DNA of 64,000 nt from positions 1 to 64,000 of the forward strand of contig JAZQLQ010000001.1 in the NCBI GenBank assembly GCA_045542735.1, in the 5' to 3' direction. The notes beneath the pieces are model-generated. The model was given only the letters and a program-made list of their open reading frames with translations, was not told where the DNA came from and ran no database searches. Position numbers and translations under genes: made by a program. This document shows, piece by piece, positions 1 through 8,187 of the stretch. Origin of the DNA: UBA2882 sp045542735 (GTDB lineage: Bacteria > Bacillota > Clostridia > Lachnospirales > Lachnospiraceae). The number at the start of each line of letters is the position of its first letter. Positions within the stretch are counted from its first letter, which is position 1.

Positions 1-65
1 AGGCTTAAGGTGTAAGTGCAGTAATGTACGTAGCTGATAAGTACTAATCGGTCGAGGGCTTAACC
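1..65 (+). rRNA. rrl: 23S ribosomal RNA, 3' end (partial)
   Basis: The first 65 bases read as the conserved 3' terminus of bacterial 23S rRNA, including the segment CTGATAAGTACTAATCGG followed by a TCGAGG...TTAACC ending. The gene starts outside the window. The exact 3' end is set by analogy with Bacillus 23S and could be off by a few bases. No 5S rRNA follows before cheV. Confidence 0.93.
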
Positions 66-126
66 TGAAGGTTCAGGAAAAGGATAGGAAGTAAAGAGAA
101 AAGATTAGAGAGAAGTCGTTGTTCGG

Positions 127-178
127 TTTTGAGGGTACTCCTCAAAAGTATAAAAAGTTCCGTAAGGGACTTTTTTTT
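127..178 (+). terminator. rRNA operon terminator region (two hairpins)
   Basis: A perfect 8-bp hairpin (TTTTGAGG 127-134 with CCTCAAAA 140-147) is followed by a second hairpin (AGTTCC...GGGACT, 156-171) that runs into eight T residues (171-178). The second is a canonical intrinsic terminator and closes the rRNA operon. The first is probably an rRNA spacer hairpin. Confidence 0.75.
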
Positions 179-259
179 ATGCACAAATTGTGTTACAATA
201 TTAGAAACTTGTGAGAATGGTCGTACAATCGCAAGGATTTGTATTGGAGAGGTGGACAA

Positions 260-1156
260 ATGGATACAAATATTTTATTAGAGAACGGTACAAATGAATT
301 AGAGATTTTGGAGTTTACCCTGGATGGTAATTCCTATGGTATTAATGTAGCAAAGATTCGTGAGATCATCAATTACACACCGGTGACTCCGGTTCCCAAT
401 GCACACCCCAGTATCGAAGGTATTTTCATGCCGCGTGATACTATGATTACAGCCATTGATTTAAAGAACTGTTTACAGAAGGGTGCATCTGATCCGACCG
501 GTTTGTTTATTATTACAAACTTCAACAAGTTGGATATCGCATTCCATGTAGATCAGGTTATTGGTATTCATAGAGTGTCCTGGTCTGAGATCATTAAGCC
601 GGGGGCAACTGTTTCTACTACAGAGGATGGTGTTGCAACAGGTATTATCAAGATTGACGGTAAGTTGATTATCATCCTTGATTTTGAGAAAATCGTGTGT
701 GATATCAGTCCCGAGACAGGTCTTAAGATTTCTGATGTAGACCAGTTGGAGAAAAAGAGTGGAAGAGGCAATGTTCCGCTTTTGGTAGTTGAAGATTCTC
801 CTTTGTTAAACAAATTGATTGTAGATTGTTTACATAGAGCCGGATATACAGAGCTGATGCATGTAGAAAACGGTCAAATGGCATGGGATATCATTAAAGA
901 ATGCATTGATAAAGATAGTCTGAATGACCATGTAAGATGTGTTGTCACAGATATTGAGATGCCTGTGATGGATGGTCATCATTTGACCAGCTTGATTAAA
1001 GGAAATGATGCAACAAAAGATATACCGGTTATCATTTTCTCATCCTTGATTAACGAGGAAATGAGAGTGAAAGGCGAGATGCTTGGAGCCAACGCACAGC
1101 TTTCCAAACCGGAGATTGGAAATCTCATTAGTATTGTAGATGATTTAGTTTTGTAA
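260..1156 (+). CDS. cheV: chemotaxis protein CheV (CheW-receiver fusion)
   Basis: This 298-residue protein has an N-terminal CheW-like coupling domain (about residues 10-155) and a C-terminal response-regulator receiver domain (about 175-298). In the receiver domain the acidic pocket (Glu178-Asp179), the phosphoacceptor Asp231 in TDIEMPVMDG and Lys283 in LSKPE are all present, so it should be phosphorylatable. CheV proteins couple chemoreceptors to the CheA kinase and help adaptation. The start at 260 is chosen because GGAGAGGTGG lies just upstream; an in-frame ATG 21 bases earlier has no such site. No other che or flagellar gene is in the window, so motility is not shown. Only 47 bases separate it from the next gene. 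Confidence 0.92.
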   Translation: MDTNILLENGTNELEILEFTLDGNSYGINVAKIREIINYTPVTPVPNAHPSIEGIFMPRDTMITAIDLKNCLQKGASDPTGLFIITNFNKLDIAFHVDQVIGIHRVSWSEIIKPGATVSTTEDGVATGIIKIDGKLIIILDFEKIVCDISPETGLKISDVDQLEKKSGRGNVPLLVVEDSPLLNKLIVDCLHRAGYTELMHVENGQMAWDIIKECIDKDSLNDHVRCVVTDIEMPVMDGHHLTSLIKGNDATKDIPVIIFSSLINEEMRVKGEMLGANAQLSKPEIGNLISIVDDLVL

Positions 1157-1203
1157 TGTAGGTGGCTGGGAGAGATTCCCAGCCATTTTTTTGAGGTGAA
1201 ATA

Positions 1204-1998
1204 ATGAAGCTTGAAAATGAACAGATGTTGATTGATGCGATACAAGAGGCTGATTTGGTTTTAATCGGAATCGGGGAAGAATGGGGTGTTTCTTTTGATG
1301 AAATGTTAAAAGATGCTGATTTTTCCAAGGATTTTTCTAAATTTGAAACAGAAGAACAAAGAAATTCTTTGGTTCCTATCCTGCAACGGGAATATTTAAA
1401 AGAAATCCATGATCCGCAGTTAAAAGCAGCCTATGCGAATCTGTTAGAACTGGTAAAAGATAAGAACTATTTTTTGTTATCCATGAATCAGGACAGGTAT
1501 CCTGCCTTAAGTGGATTCAACGAAGAAAGAATGGTATTCCCTTGCGGTGGATATACCCGGTTGCAATGTGATATCGGTTGTACTGATGAATTGCATGATA
1601 GTGCAATTTGCGATGAGATTTATCAGAAAATCCATGAAGATATGGATATTGAAGGGCTTGCAATGCCTGTATGTGAGAAATGTGGCAAAGAGTTGGTTTT
1701 TAATAATGTCAAAGCGGTGAAATATTTAGAAGCCGGATATTTGCCTACATGGGAGCGTTATATGAAATGGTTACAGGGGACGGTGAATAAAAAGCTTTGT
1801 CTCGTGGAACTTGGTGTGTCCATGCGTTTCCCTTCTGTGATTCGTTGGCCTTTTGAAAAGACAACATTTTACAATCAAAAAGCAAAATTTTTCCGTATTC
1901 ACCATTCTTTAAGCCAAGCGGCAGAAAATATTGGTGACAGATGTTATACCTGTGATGAAAATTCAGTTGCATATATGGCAAAATTATTTGTTTCATAG
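1204..1998 (+). CDS. Sir2-like protein, divergent
   Basis: This 264-residue protein resembles the Sir2 NAD-dependent deacylase fold. It has an N-terminal ADLVLIGIGEEWG segment at the place of the NAD-binding GAG loop, a SMNQD segment where Sir2 has TQNID, four cysteines in the right order for the zinc ribbon (Cys in RLQC and DIGC, then CEKC), and a LVELGVSMRFPS segment where Sir2 has the LxxGTSL motif. The usual catalytic His after QNID is not recognisable, so deacylase activity is doubtful; an NAD- or ADP-ribose-binding role is possible. GAGGTG lies seven bases before the ATG. It sits between cheV and a large acidic membrane protein, all on one strand. Confidence 0.62.
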   Translation: MKLENEQMLIDAIQEADLVLIGIGEEWGVSFDEMLKDADFSKDFSKFETEEQRNSLVPILQREYLKEIHDPQLKAAYANLLELVKDKNYFLLSMNQDRYPALSGFNEERMVFPCGGYTRLQCDIGCTDELHDSAICDEIYQKIHEDMDIEGLAMPVCEKCGKELVFNNVKAVKYLEAGYLPTWERYMKWLQGTVNKKLCLVELGVSMRFPSVIRWPFEKTTFYNQKAKFFRIHHSLSQAAENIGDRCYTCDENSVAYMAKLFVS

Positions 1999-2052
1999 AC
2001 AGTGATATGATAAAATAATAATATTGCAGAGTAATATGGAGGAAGAACCGAT

Positions 2053-4497
2053 ATGGGTACAACAAGTGAAGATTATCTGGACAGCTTGTTAAGGGCTGCC
2101 ATGGAGCCGGTTTCCAAAGAACAAAAGGATGATGAAGTAGTCGAAGAAGTCATCCAACAACCGGCCGAAGATACATATTCTGAGCTCAATCAGGATGAGC
2201 AGTTGTCGGCAGATGATTTGGCGGCTTTATTTTCGTCTGCAACAGAGCCTGATCCGGTGCTAGAACCTGAACCAATGGTAGAGCCTGAGCCGGTGCCGGA
2301 ACCTGAACCAATGGTAGAGCCCGAACCGGTTATAGAAGATCTTGTAGTAGAAGAACCTGTAATAGAAGAAAATCCCTTGTCGGTAGATGAAATAGATGCC
2401 ATGATAGCGGCGTTGGATGCAGAGCCCGAGCCTATGGTAGAGCCCGAGCCTGTAGTAGAGCCTGAGCCTGTGGCAGAGCTTGAACCGGTTGTTGTTCCTG
2501 AGATTATGCCTATTGACGATAATCCCAATAAACAATTGTCAGCGGATGAGATTGCGGCTATGTTCGCGGCTGCGTCCGGAGAACCTGTTGTTGCGGAACC
2601 GGTAATGGAAGAAACGATAGCAGAAGAACCTGTAGCAGAAGAACCTGTAGCAGAAGAAAATCCCTTGTCGGTAGATGAAATAGATGCCATGATAGCGGCG
2701 CTGGATGCAGAGCCTGAGCCGGTTGCAGAGCCGGAAGTGACAGCAGAGGCAGAGCTCGAGCCTGTTGCAATTCCGGAGGTTATGCCGGTGGATGATAATC
2801 CCAACAGACAGTTGTCAGCGGATGAGATTGCGGCTATGTTTGCAGCTGCATCCGGAGAACCTGCTGTAGAGGAAAGTATTGCAGAAGAAAGTATAGAAAA
2901 CATTTCAGAAGAGGAAGACAGCTCTTTTGATGATTTATTGGCATTGGCTGATTCTGATGAAGAAATGGAAATTGACATGGATAGTGTAGACGATTTGGAT
3001 GCATTATTGGGTCTTCGCGAGATGCCGGAAGAGCGTCATTGGGATGAAGAATCCGGGCAAATGGTTGAAGGAAAAGCAGAAGAACCAGAAGAATCAGAAG
3101 AAATTCCTGCGCTGGATACAGAATCCGGTGATATGGATGATTTGGCAGCATTATTAGCTATGACAGGTGATGCAGAGCAGTCTTCAGGTGAACCAGATGA
3201 TTTGGCTGCACTCAGTGGCATGATGGGAACGGAAGATCTGGAAAACCAGGATTTATCCGACTTATTAAGCATGCTTGGCGATGATGATGGTGACTTGGCT
3301 GAAATCGGTGATTTATTGCAAAAGTCGGATAATCATGAAATCGTAGAAGATGATGAAATGTTGGCCTTACTTGGCGGCTTGGATAATGAAGCTGATACCG
3401 GGGCAGATGAAAATTCTTCCCGGGAAGTTGCAGAGCTGTTAGACAGTGAAGCTACAGAAGAAAAACCCAAGAAGAAACTGTTTGGCAGAAAGAAAAAAGA
3501 GAAAAAGGAAAAGAAAGATAAAAAAGCTGAAGCAGTGCAGGAAGAAAATGCACAGGTGGATGCAAAAGCAGAAGACAAACCTAAGGAAAAAGGTTTCTTT
3601 GGTAAATTGTTTGAAGCGTTGACTGAAGAAGTCGAAGATGAAGAAGATTTGTTAGAGGCTGCAATCGAAAGCGAAGGCTTACCGATGGATAAAAAAGCCA
3701 AAAACAAAAAGAAAAAAGATAAGAAAAACAAAAAGGATAAAAAAGGTAAAGGTAAGGCAGCTGCATCCAATGATGAGATCTTGGAAGAGATGGATGATGA
3801 AGATGCAGCAAATGCTAAGGACAAGAAAAAAGGTGGCAAGGGCGGTAAACCGAAGAAAGCCAAAAAAGAGAAGAAGGTAAAAGAGCCGGTTGTGGAAGAA
3901 CCCGGTAAGAAATTGCCCAAGAAGATGATTATCCGTATTTTCATCTTATGCTTCTCCTTGTTGGCAGTCTTGATTTTAGTGACAGTATTATTGCCGCATT
4001 TGATGCAGATGAGCAATGCAAGAAAAGCTTTTTATAAAGGTGACTATGAAGAGGCATACCAGGGACTTGCAGGACAGGAATTAAATGAAAGTGATCAGAT
4101 TTTGTTGAAGAAAGCAGAGATTCTTGTACAGCTTGAGAGAAAGACCAATGCATATGTTACTTATCAGGCTGCAGGTAGAGACGCAGAGGCTTTAAATGCA
4201 TTATTTGAAGGTGTGGCATGTTACTGGGAGCAGGAAGCTCATTTTGTGGAATACGGTATTCAGGATGAGGCAAACGCTGCATATGCCAAGATTTTGATTT
4301 TGTTGCAGGATGATTATCAGATCAATGAAGAAACCGCAAAAGAAATCATTGTTATGGATAGCATTGAGTATACCTATACCGTTAGAGGTTTGGCAAGCGG
4401 TGAGATGGTGATGGAGAGTCCGGAAGCAACAGAAAGTGAAAATGGAGAGGAAGAACCGGCAGAACCCTTAGAGGATTTGTTGGAAGATGAACAATGA
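2053..4497 (+). CDS. acidic repetitive membrane protein with FliM-like peptides
   Basis: I do not recognise this 814-residue protein as a named family. Residues 1-440 are very acidic, rich in Glu-Pro runs, and carry repeated short motifs such as LSVDEIDAMIAALD (from residues 107 and 203) and QLSADEIAAMF (from 161 and 253), which resemble the N-terminal CheY-binding peptide of FliM. Later motifs such as DDLAALLAM and DLSDLLSML vary the same theme. Residues 470-620 are Lys-rich. One transmembrane segment lies near residues 625-648, and a 166-residue TPR-like helical tail follows. The Lys-rich flank suggests the long N-terminal part is cytoplasmic. The gene overlaps hisH by four bases (ATGA), so the two are translationally coupled. 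Confidence 0.6.
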   Translation: MGTTSEDYLDSLLRAAMEPVSKEQKDDEVVEEVIQQPAEDTYSELNQDEQLSADDLAALFSSATEPDPVLEPEPMVEPEPVPEPEPMVEPEPVIEDLVVEEPVIEENPLSVDEIDAMIAALDAEPEPMVEPEPVVEPEPVAELEPVVVPEIMPIDDNPNKQLSADEIAAMFAAASGEPVVAEPVMEETIAEEPVAEEPVAEENPLSVDEIDAMIAALDAEPEPVAEPEVTAEAELEPVAIPEVMPVDDNPNRQLSADEIAAMFAAASGEPAVEESIAEESIENISEEEDSSFDDLLALADSDEEMEIDMDSVDDLDALLGLREMPEERHWDEESGQMVEGKAEEPEESEEIPALDTESGDMDDLAALLAMTGDAEQSSGEPDDLAALSGMMGTEDLENQDLSDLLSMLGDDDGDLAEIGDLLQKSDNHEIVEDDEMLALLGGLDNEADTGADENSSREVAELLDSEATEEKPKKKLFGRKKKEKKEKKDKKAEAVQEENAQVDAKAEDKPKEKGFFGKLFEALTEEVEDEEDLLEAAIESEGLPMDKKAKNKKKKDKKNKKDKKGKGKAAASNDEILEEMDDEDAANAKDKKKGGKGGKPKKAKKEKKVKEPVVEEPGKKLPKKMIIRIFILCFSLLAVLILVTVLLPHLMQMSNARKAFYKGDYEEAYQGLAGQELNESDQILLKKAEILVQLERKTNAYVTYQAAGRDAEALNALFEGVACYWEQEAHFVEYGIQDEANAAYAKILILLQDDYQINEETAKEIIVMDSIEYTYTVRGLASGEMVMESPEATESENGEEEPAEPLEDLLEDEQ
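2371..2870 (+). repeat. 288-bp tandem repeat inside the acidic protein gene
   Basis: Two copies with a period of 288 bp (96 codons) begin at 2371 and 2659. Each holds an LSVDEIDAMIAALD block followed by a QLSADEIAAM block. The second copy is slightly shorter. Near-identity of the first 42 bases of each copy points to recent duplication or gene conversion. Confidence 0.8.
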
Positions 4498-5114
4498 TAG
4501 CAATTATTGATTATGATGCAGGTAATATCAAAAGTGTAGAAAAGGCATTTCAATCGCTGGGCGAGGAGATTGTACTGACCAGAGATGCGGATGTTATCCT
4601 TGGTGCTGATGCAGTTGTATTGCCGGGAGTAGGTGCTTTCGGTGATGCCATGGAAAAACTTCATCACTACAATCTGGTATCTGTGATTAAACAGGTGGTA
4701 GCAGAGAAGAAACCTTTCCTTGGTATATGCCTTGGATTACAGCTGATGTTTGAAAAAAGTGATGAAAGTCCGGGGGTGGAAGGGTTATCCATATTAAAGG
4801 GCGAGATTTTACATATCCCCGAGGAAAGTGGATTGAAGATTCCTCATATCGGATGGAATTCTTTGAAGTTCCCCAATAAAGGACGTTTATTTGAAGGTAT
4901 CAAAGAGGAGTCTTATGTATATTTTGTACATTCCTATTATTTGAAAGCGGCAGATGAGCAAATTGTTGCGGCAACCACAGAGTATGGTACCTTGATTCAT
5001 GCTTCGGTAGAGCAGGAAAATGTATTTGCATGCCAGTTCCATCCGGAGAAGAGTTCGGATGTGGGCTTACAGATATTGAAAAATTTTGTGAAGATTGCCA
5101 AAGCTGGCAAATAA
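4494..5114 (+). CDS. hisH: imidazole glycerol phosphate synthase, glutaminase subunit HisH
   Basis: The 206-residue product is a class I glutamine amidotransferase. It hydrolyses glutamine and channels ammonia to HisF for the fifth step of histidine synthesis. The nucleophile is Cys79 in FLGICLGLQ, and His183 and Glu185 are in the QFHPEKS motif. PGVGAFGDAM matches the family N-terminal region. It overlaps the preceding acidic-protein gene by ATGA and is followed 33 bases later by hisF. No other his genes are nearby, so the pathway is split in this genome. Confidence 0.95.
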   Translation: MIAIIDYDAGNIKSVEKAFQSLGEEIVLTRDADVILGADAVVLPGVGAFGDAMEKLHHYNLVSVIKQVVAEKKPFLGICLGLQLMFEKSDESPGVEGLSILKGEILHIPEESGLKIPHIGWNSLKFPNKGRLFEGIKEESYVYFVHSYYLKAADEQIVAATTEYGTLIHASVEQENVFACQFHPEKSSDVGLQILKNFVKIAKAGK

Positions 5115-5147
5115 TAAGTGATTACATAGAAGCAACGAGGAAGAAGT

Positions 5148-5909
5148 ATGCATACAAAGAGAATTATTCCCTGTCTGGATGTAAATGGTGGCAGGGTTGT
5201 AAAAGGTGTTAATTTTGTCAATCTCATCGATGCCGGTGATCCGGTAGCCATTGCCAAGGCATATGATAAGGCAGGGGCAGATGAATTGGTGTTTTTGGAT
5301 ATTACAGCAAGTTCAGATGCCAGAGAAACCGTGGTAGACATGGTTCGCAAGGTAGCAGAGCAAGTGTTTATTCCTTTTACCGTTGGTGGAGGAATCCGTA
5401 CCGTCGATGATTTTAAGGCACTGTTAAGAGAAGGCGCAGATAAGATTTCTGTTAATTCTGCAGCCATTGCCAATCCACAGTTAATCAGTGATGCGGCAGA
5501 TAAGTTTGGTAGTCAGTGTGTAGTTGTAGCCATTGATGCAAAGCGTCGTGCGGACGGAAGCGGATGGAATATCTACAAAAACGGTGGCAGAGTTGATATG
5601 GGCATTGATGCGGTAGAATGGGCGATGCAGGCAGATAAACTGGGCGCGGGAGAGATTCTTTTGACCAGTATGGATTGTGATGGAACGAAGGCGGGTTATG
5701 ATATTGAGTTGACCCGTATTATTTCTGAGAATGTGTCCATTCCGGTTATTGCATCCGGTGGTGCAGGCAGCCTTACTCATTTTAAGGATGCTTTGACCGA
5801 GGGAAAAGCTGATGCAGCATTGGCAGCTTCCTTATTCCATTTTAAAGAGCTTGAGATTCGAGAAGTTAAAGAGTATTTACGACAGGAGGGAATCAGCGTT
5901 AGGCTGTAA
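5148..5909 (+). CDS. hisF: imidazole glycerol phosphate synthase, cyclase subunit HisF
   Basis: The 253-residue TIM-barrel subunit forms imidazole glycerol phosphate and AICAR using ammonia from HisH. The N-terminal RIIPCLDVNGGRVVKG and the catalytic Asp in PCLD, together with Asp in LLTSMDCDGTK, match HisF and separate it from HisA. Length is typical. CGAGGAAG lies ahead of the ATG. The next gene, ung, starts four bases after the stop, so the genes form one transcription unit. Confidence 0.96.
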   Translation: MHTKRIIPCLDVNGGRVVKGVNFVNLIDAGDPVAIAKAYDKAGADELVFLDITASSDARETVVDMVRKVAEQVFIPFTVGGGIRTVDDFKALLREGADKISVNSAAIANPQLISDAADKFGSQCVVVAIDAKRRADGSGWNIYKNGGRVDMGIDAVEWAMQADKLGAGEILLTSMDCDGTKAGYDIELTRIISENVSIPVIASGGAGSLTHFKDALTEGKADAALAASLFHFKELEIREVKEYLRQEGISVRL

Positions 5910-5912
5910 GCT

Positions 5913-6587
5913 ATGGCGGCAATTAGTAACGATTGGTTAGAACCTTTAAAACCTGAATTTTCTAAAGATTATTATAAAGAATTATATAAAAAGGTCATTG
6001 AGGAATATAAGACCCATTTGATATTTCCCCCTTCTGAGGATGTATTTACTGCTTTTGAGCTGACACCTCTAAAGGATGTGAAGGTAGTCATTATCGGACA
6101 GGACCCTTATCATAATGTGGGACAGGCGCATGGCCTTTGTTTTTCGGTCAGACCCGAGGTGGATATTCCGCCGTCCTTGGTGAATATTTATAAAGAATTG
6201 CATGATGATCTTGGTTGTGACATACCCAATAACGGCTATTTGGTAAAATGGGCAGAGCAGGGCGTGTTGCTCTTAAACACAGTGCTGACAGTACGTGCAC
6301 ATCAGGCCAATTCCCACAGAGGAATGGGCTGGGAACAGTTCACGGATGCGGCAATCCGTGTCTTGAATGAAGAAGACAGACCCATTGTGTTTATTCTCTG
6401 GGGAGCACCGGCACAAAAAAAGAAGGCAATGCTAAGTAATCCCAAGCATTTGATTTTGGAAGCACCACATCCCAGTCCTTTGTCAGCCTACAGAGGATTT
6501 TTCGGAAGTAAGCCTTTTAGTAAAACCAATACATTTTTAGAACAAAACGGGTTAACGCCCATTGACTGGCAGATTGAAAATGTCTAA
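5913..6587 (+). CDS. ung: uracil-DNA glycosylase
   Basis: This 224-residue family 1 enzyme removes uracil from DNA as the first step in base excision repair. The water-activating loop GQDPYHNVGQAHG (Asp64) and the HPSPLSAYRGFFG leucine loop with its catalytic His are intact. There is no good ribosome binding site right before the ATG; the stop of hisF is three bases away, so it probably depends on translational coupling. The link to hisHF has no obvious functional meaning. Confidence 0.95.
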   Translation: MAAISNDWLEPLKPEFSKDYYKELYKKVIEEYKTHLIFPPSEDVFTAFELTPLKDVKVVIIGQDPYHNVGQAHGLCFSVRPEVDIPPSLVNIYKELHDDLGCDIPNNGYLVKWAEQGVLLLNTVLTVRAHQANSHRGMGWEQFTDAAIRVLNEEDRPIVFILWGAPAQKKKAMLSNPKHLILEAPHPSPLSAYRGFFGSKPFSKTNTFLEQNGLTPIDWQIENV

Positions 6588-6635
6588 ATATGGACATCAT
6601 ATATATTGGACATGATACATAGAGGAGAAAAAATT

Positions 6636-7907
6636 ATGGAAAAGAAACCTTTTGTAACAAAGGAACAATTGGAAAAAATTATTGAAAAATATCCCACACC
6701 CTTTCACATTTATGATGAAAAGGGCATCCGTGAGAATGCTAAGGCTTTAAAAGAAGCATTTGCATGGAATCCGGGATATAGAGAGTATTTTGCGGTAAAA
6801 GCAACACCCAATCCTTATCTCATCAATATCTTAAGAGATTATGGCTGTGGCACAGACTGTTCTTCCATGACAGAGTTGATGCTGTCTGAGGCAATGGGAG
6901 TGGATGGAGAGTCCATCATGTTTTCATCCAATGAGACACCGGCATGTGAGTATGAGTATGCTGCAAAGCTGGGTGCCATCATCAATCTGGATGACTTTAC
7001 CCATATTGACTTTTTGGAGAAGACCTTGGGCAGATTGCCGGAGACTTTGAGTATCCGTTACAATCCCGGTGGTGTGTTCAAGATTAGTACAAGCATTATG
7101 GACAATCCCGGTGATGCCAAATATGGTTTTACCACAGAGCAAATGTTTGAAGGCTACAAGATTTTAAAAGAAAAAGGTGTAAAACGCTTTGGTATGCATG
7201 CGTTCTTGGCAAGTAATACCGTGACAAACGAGTATTATCCCACCTTGGCAAAAACCTTGTTTGAGACTGCAGTTAAGATTAAAGAAGATACCGGTGTATC
7301 CTTAAGTTTCATTAACTTATCCGGCGGTATCGGTATTCCTTATCGTCCTGATCAGGAACCCAATGATATCCGCGTGATTGGTCAGAAAGTAAAAGAAGTC
7401 TATGATGAGGTGCTGGTACCGGCAGGTCTTGGCGATGTGGCTATCTATACAGAGCTTGGACGTTTTATGATGGCTCCTTACGGTCATTTGGTGACAACGG
7501 CTATTCATGAGAAGCATACACATAAGGAATACATTGGGTGTGATGCATGTGCAGTCAATCTGATGCGTCCTGCTATGTATGGTGCTTATCATCATATTAC
7601 TGTTGCAGGTAAAGAAGATGCGCCTTGTGATCACAAATATGATGTGGTTGGTTCTCTTTGTGAGAATAATGACAAATTTGCCATTGACAGAATGCTTCCC
7701 CGGATTGATAAAGGCGATATCATCGTGATTCATGATACGGGAGCACACGGTTTTGCCATGGGATATAACTATAACGGAAAGTTAAAGAGTGCAGAGTTGT
7801 TGTTAAAAGAAGACGGAAGTGTAGAGTTGATCCGTAGAGCAGAGACTCCAAAGGATTATTTTGCAACCTTTGATTGTCTGGATATCTATGATAAGTTTCA
7901 GTTTTAA
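6636..7907 (+). CDS. lysA: diaminopimelate decarboxylase
   Basis: This 423-residue protein is a group IV (alanine-racemase-fold) PLP decarboxylase, most likely making lysine from meso-diaminopimelate. The PLP lysine is in YFAVKATPNP. The Gly-rich phosphate site is INLSGGIGIPYRP. The C-terminal CENNDKFA and GDIIVIHDTGAHG match the substrate-binding Cys-Glu and Asp-x-Gly-Ala segments of DAP decarboxylases in a variant form. The start at 6636 is chosen over an upstream in-frame ATG because GAGGAG lies ten bases before it. Related decarboxylases of other substrates cannot be excluded from sequence alone. A strong terminator follows. Confidence 0.8.
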   Translation: MEKKPFVTKEQLEKIIEKYPTPFHIYDEKGIRENAKALKEAFAWNPGYREYFAVKATPNPYLINILRDYGCGTDCSSMTELMLSEAMGVDGESIMFSSNETPACEYEYAAKLGAIINLDDFTHIDFLEKTLGRLPETLSIRYNPGGVFKISTSIMDNPGDAKYGFTTEQMFEGYKILKEKGVKRFGMHAFLASNTVTNEYYPTLAKTLFETAVKIKEDTGVSLSFINLSGGIGIPYRPDQEPNDIRVIGQKVKEVYDEVLVPAGLGDVAIYTELGRFMMAPYGHLVTTAIHEKHTHKEYIGCDACAVNLMRPAMYGAYHHITVAGKEDAPCDHKYDVVGSLCENNDKFAIDRMLPRIDKGDIIVIHDTGAHGFAMGYNYNGKLKSAELLLKEDGSVELIRRAETPKDYFATFDCLDIYDKFQF

Positions 7908-7929
7908 TCAGACGGATTCGAATAGTAAG

Positions 7930-7964
7930 AGGCAGTAGTCTAATCAGAGACTGCTGCCTGTTTT
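7930..7964 (+). terminator. intrinsic terminator after lysA
   Basis: A 12-bp stem (7930-7941 with 7948-7959, one G-U pair, AGGCAGTAGTCT/AGACTGCTGCCT) is followed by GTTTT. Confidence 0.85.
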
Positions 7965-8000
7965 ATAAATAATAGTTCGTAATGATTGATTTTAAGCAAT

Positions 8001-8027
8001 AAAAAAACTCTTGATAATCATCAAGAG
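8001..8027 (-). terminator. intrinsic terminator of tRNA-Leu
   Basis: On the minus strand a perfect 8-bp stem (CTCTTGAT/ATCAAGAG) with a four-base loop is followed by seven T residues. It lies seven bases past the tRNA 3' end. Confidence 0.88.
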
Positions 8028-8033
8028 CTTTAC

Positions 8034-8116
8034 TGCCGGCGATGGGACTTGAACCCATACGTGGTTGCCCACAACAGATTTTGAGTCTGCCTCGTCTGCC
8101 ATTCCGACACGCCGGC
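8034..8116 (-). tRNA. tRNA-Leu (anticodon CAA)
   Basis: The minus strand folds as a type II tRNA of 83 nt. The acceptor stem is GCCGGCG/CGCCGGC, the anticodon loop CTCAAAA gives CAA (reads UUG), the long variable arm has GTGG-GCAA-CCAC, and the T loop is GGTTCAAGTC. The 3' CCA is not encoded. A TATAAT hexamer (plus-strand ATTATA, 8139-8144) lies upstream. Confidence 0.96.
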
Positions 8117-8187
8117 TTAAGTATTTTCACAACCGAAGATTATATTAACACATAGTTTCAAAAGAAGCAAGTAAAAAAGGAGAAAAA

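Noticed and set aside
66..259. 5S rRNA after the 23S
   Set aside because: No 5S-like sequence fits in the 194 bases before cheV, which hold two hairpins and a T tract.
2190..2978. Ser-rich reading frame on the minus strand
   Set aside because: It is the mirror of the Glu/Pro-rich repeat coding region; no ribosome site and low complexity.
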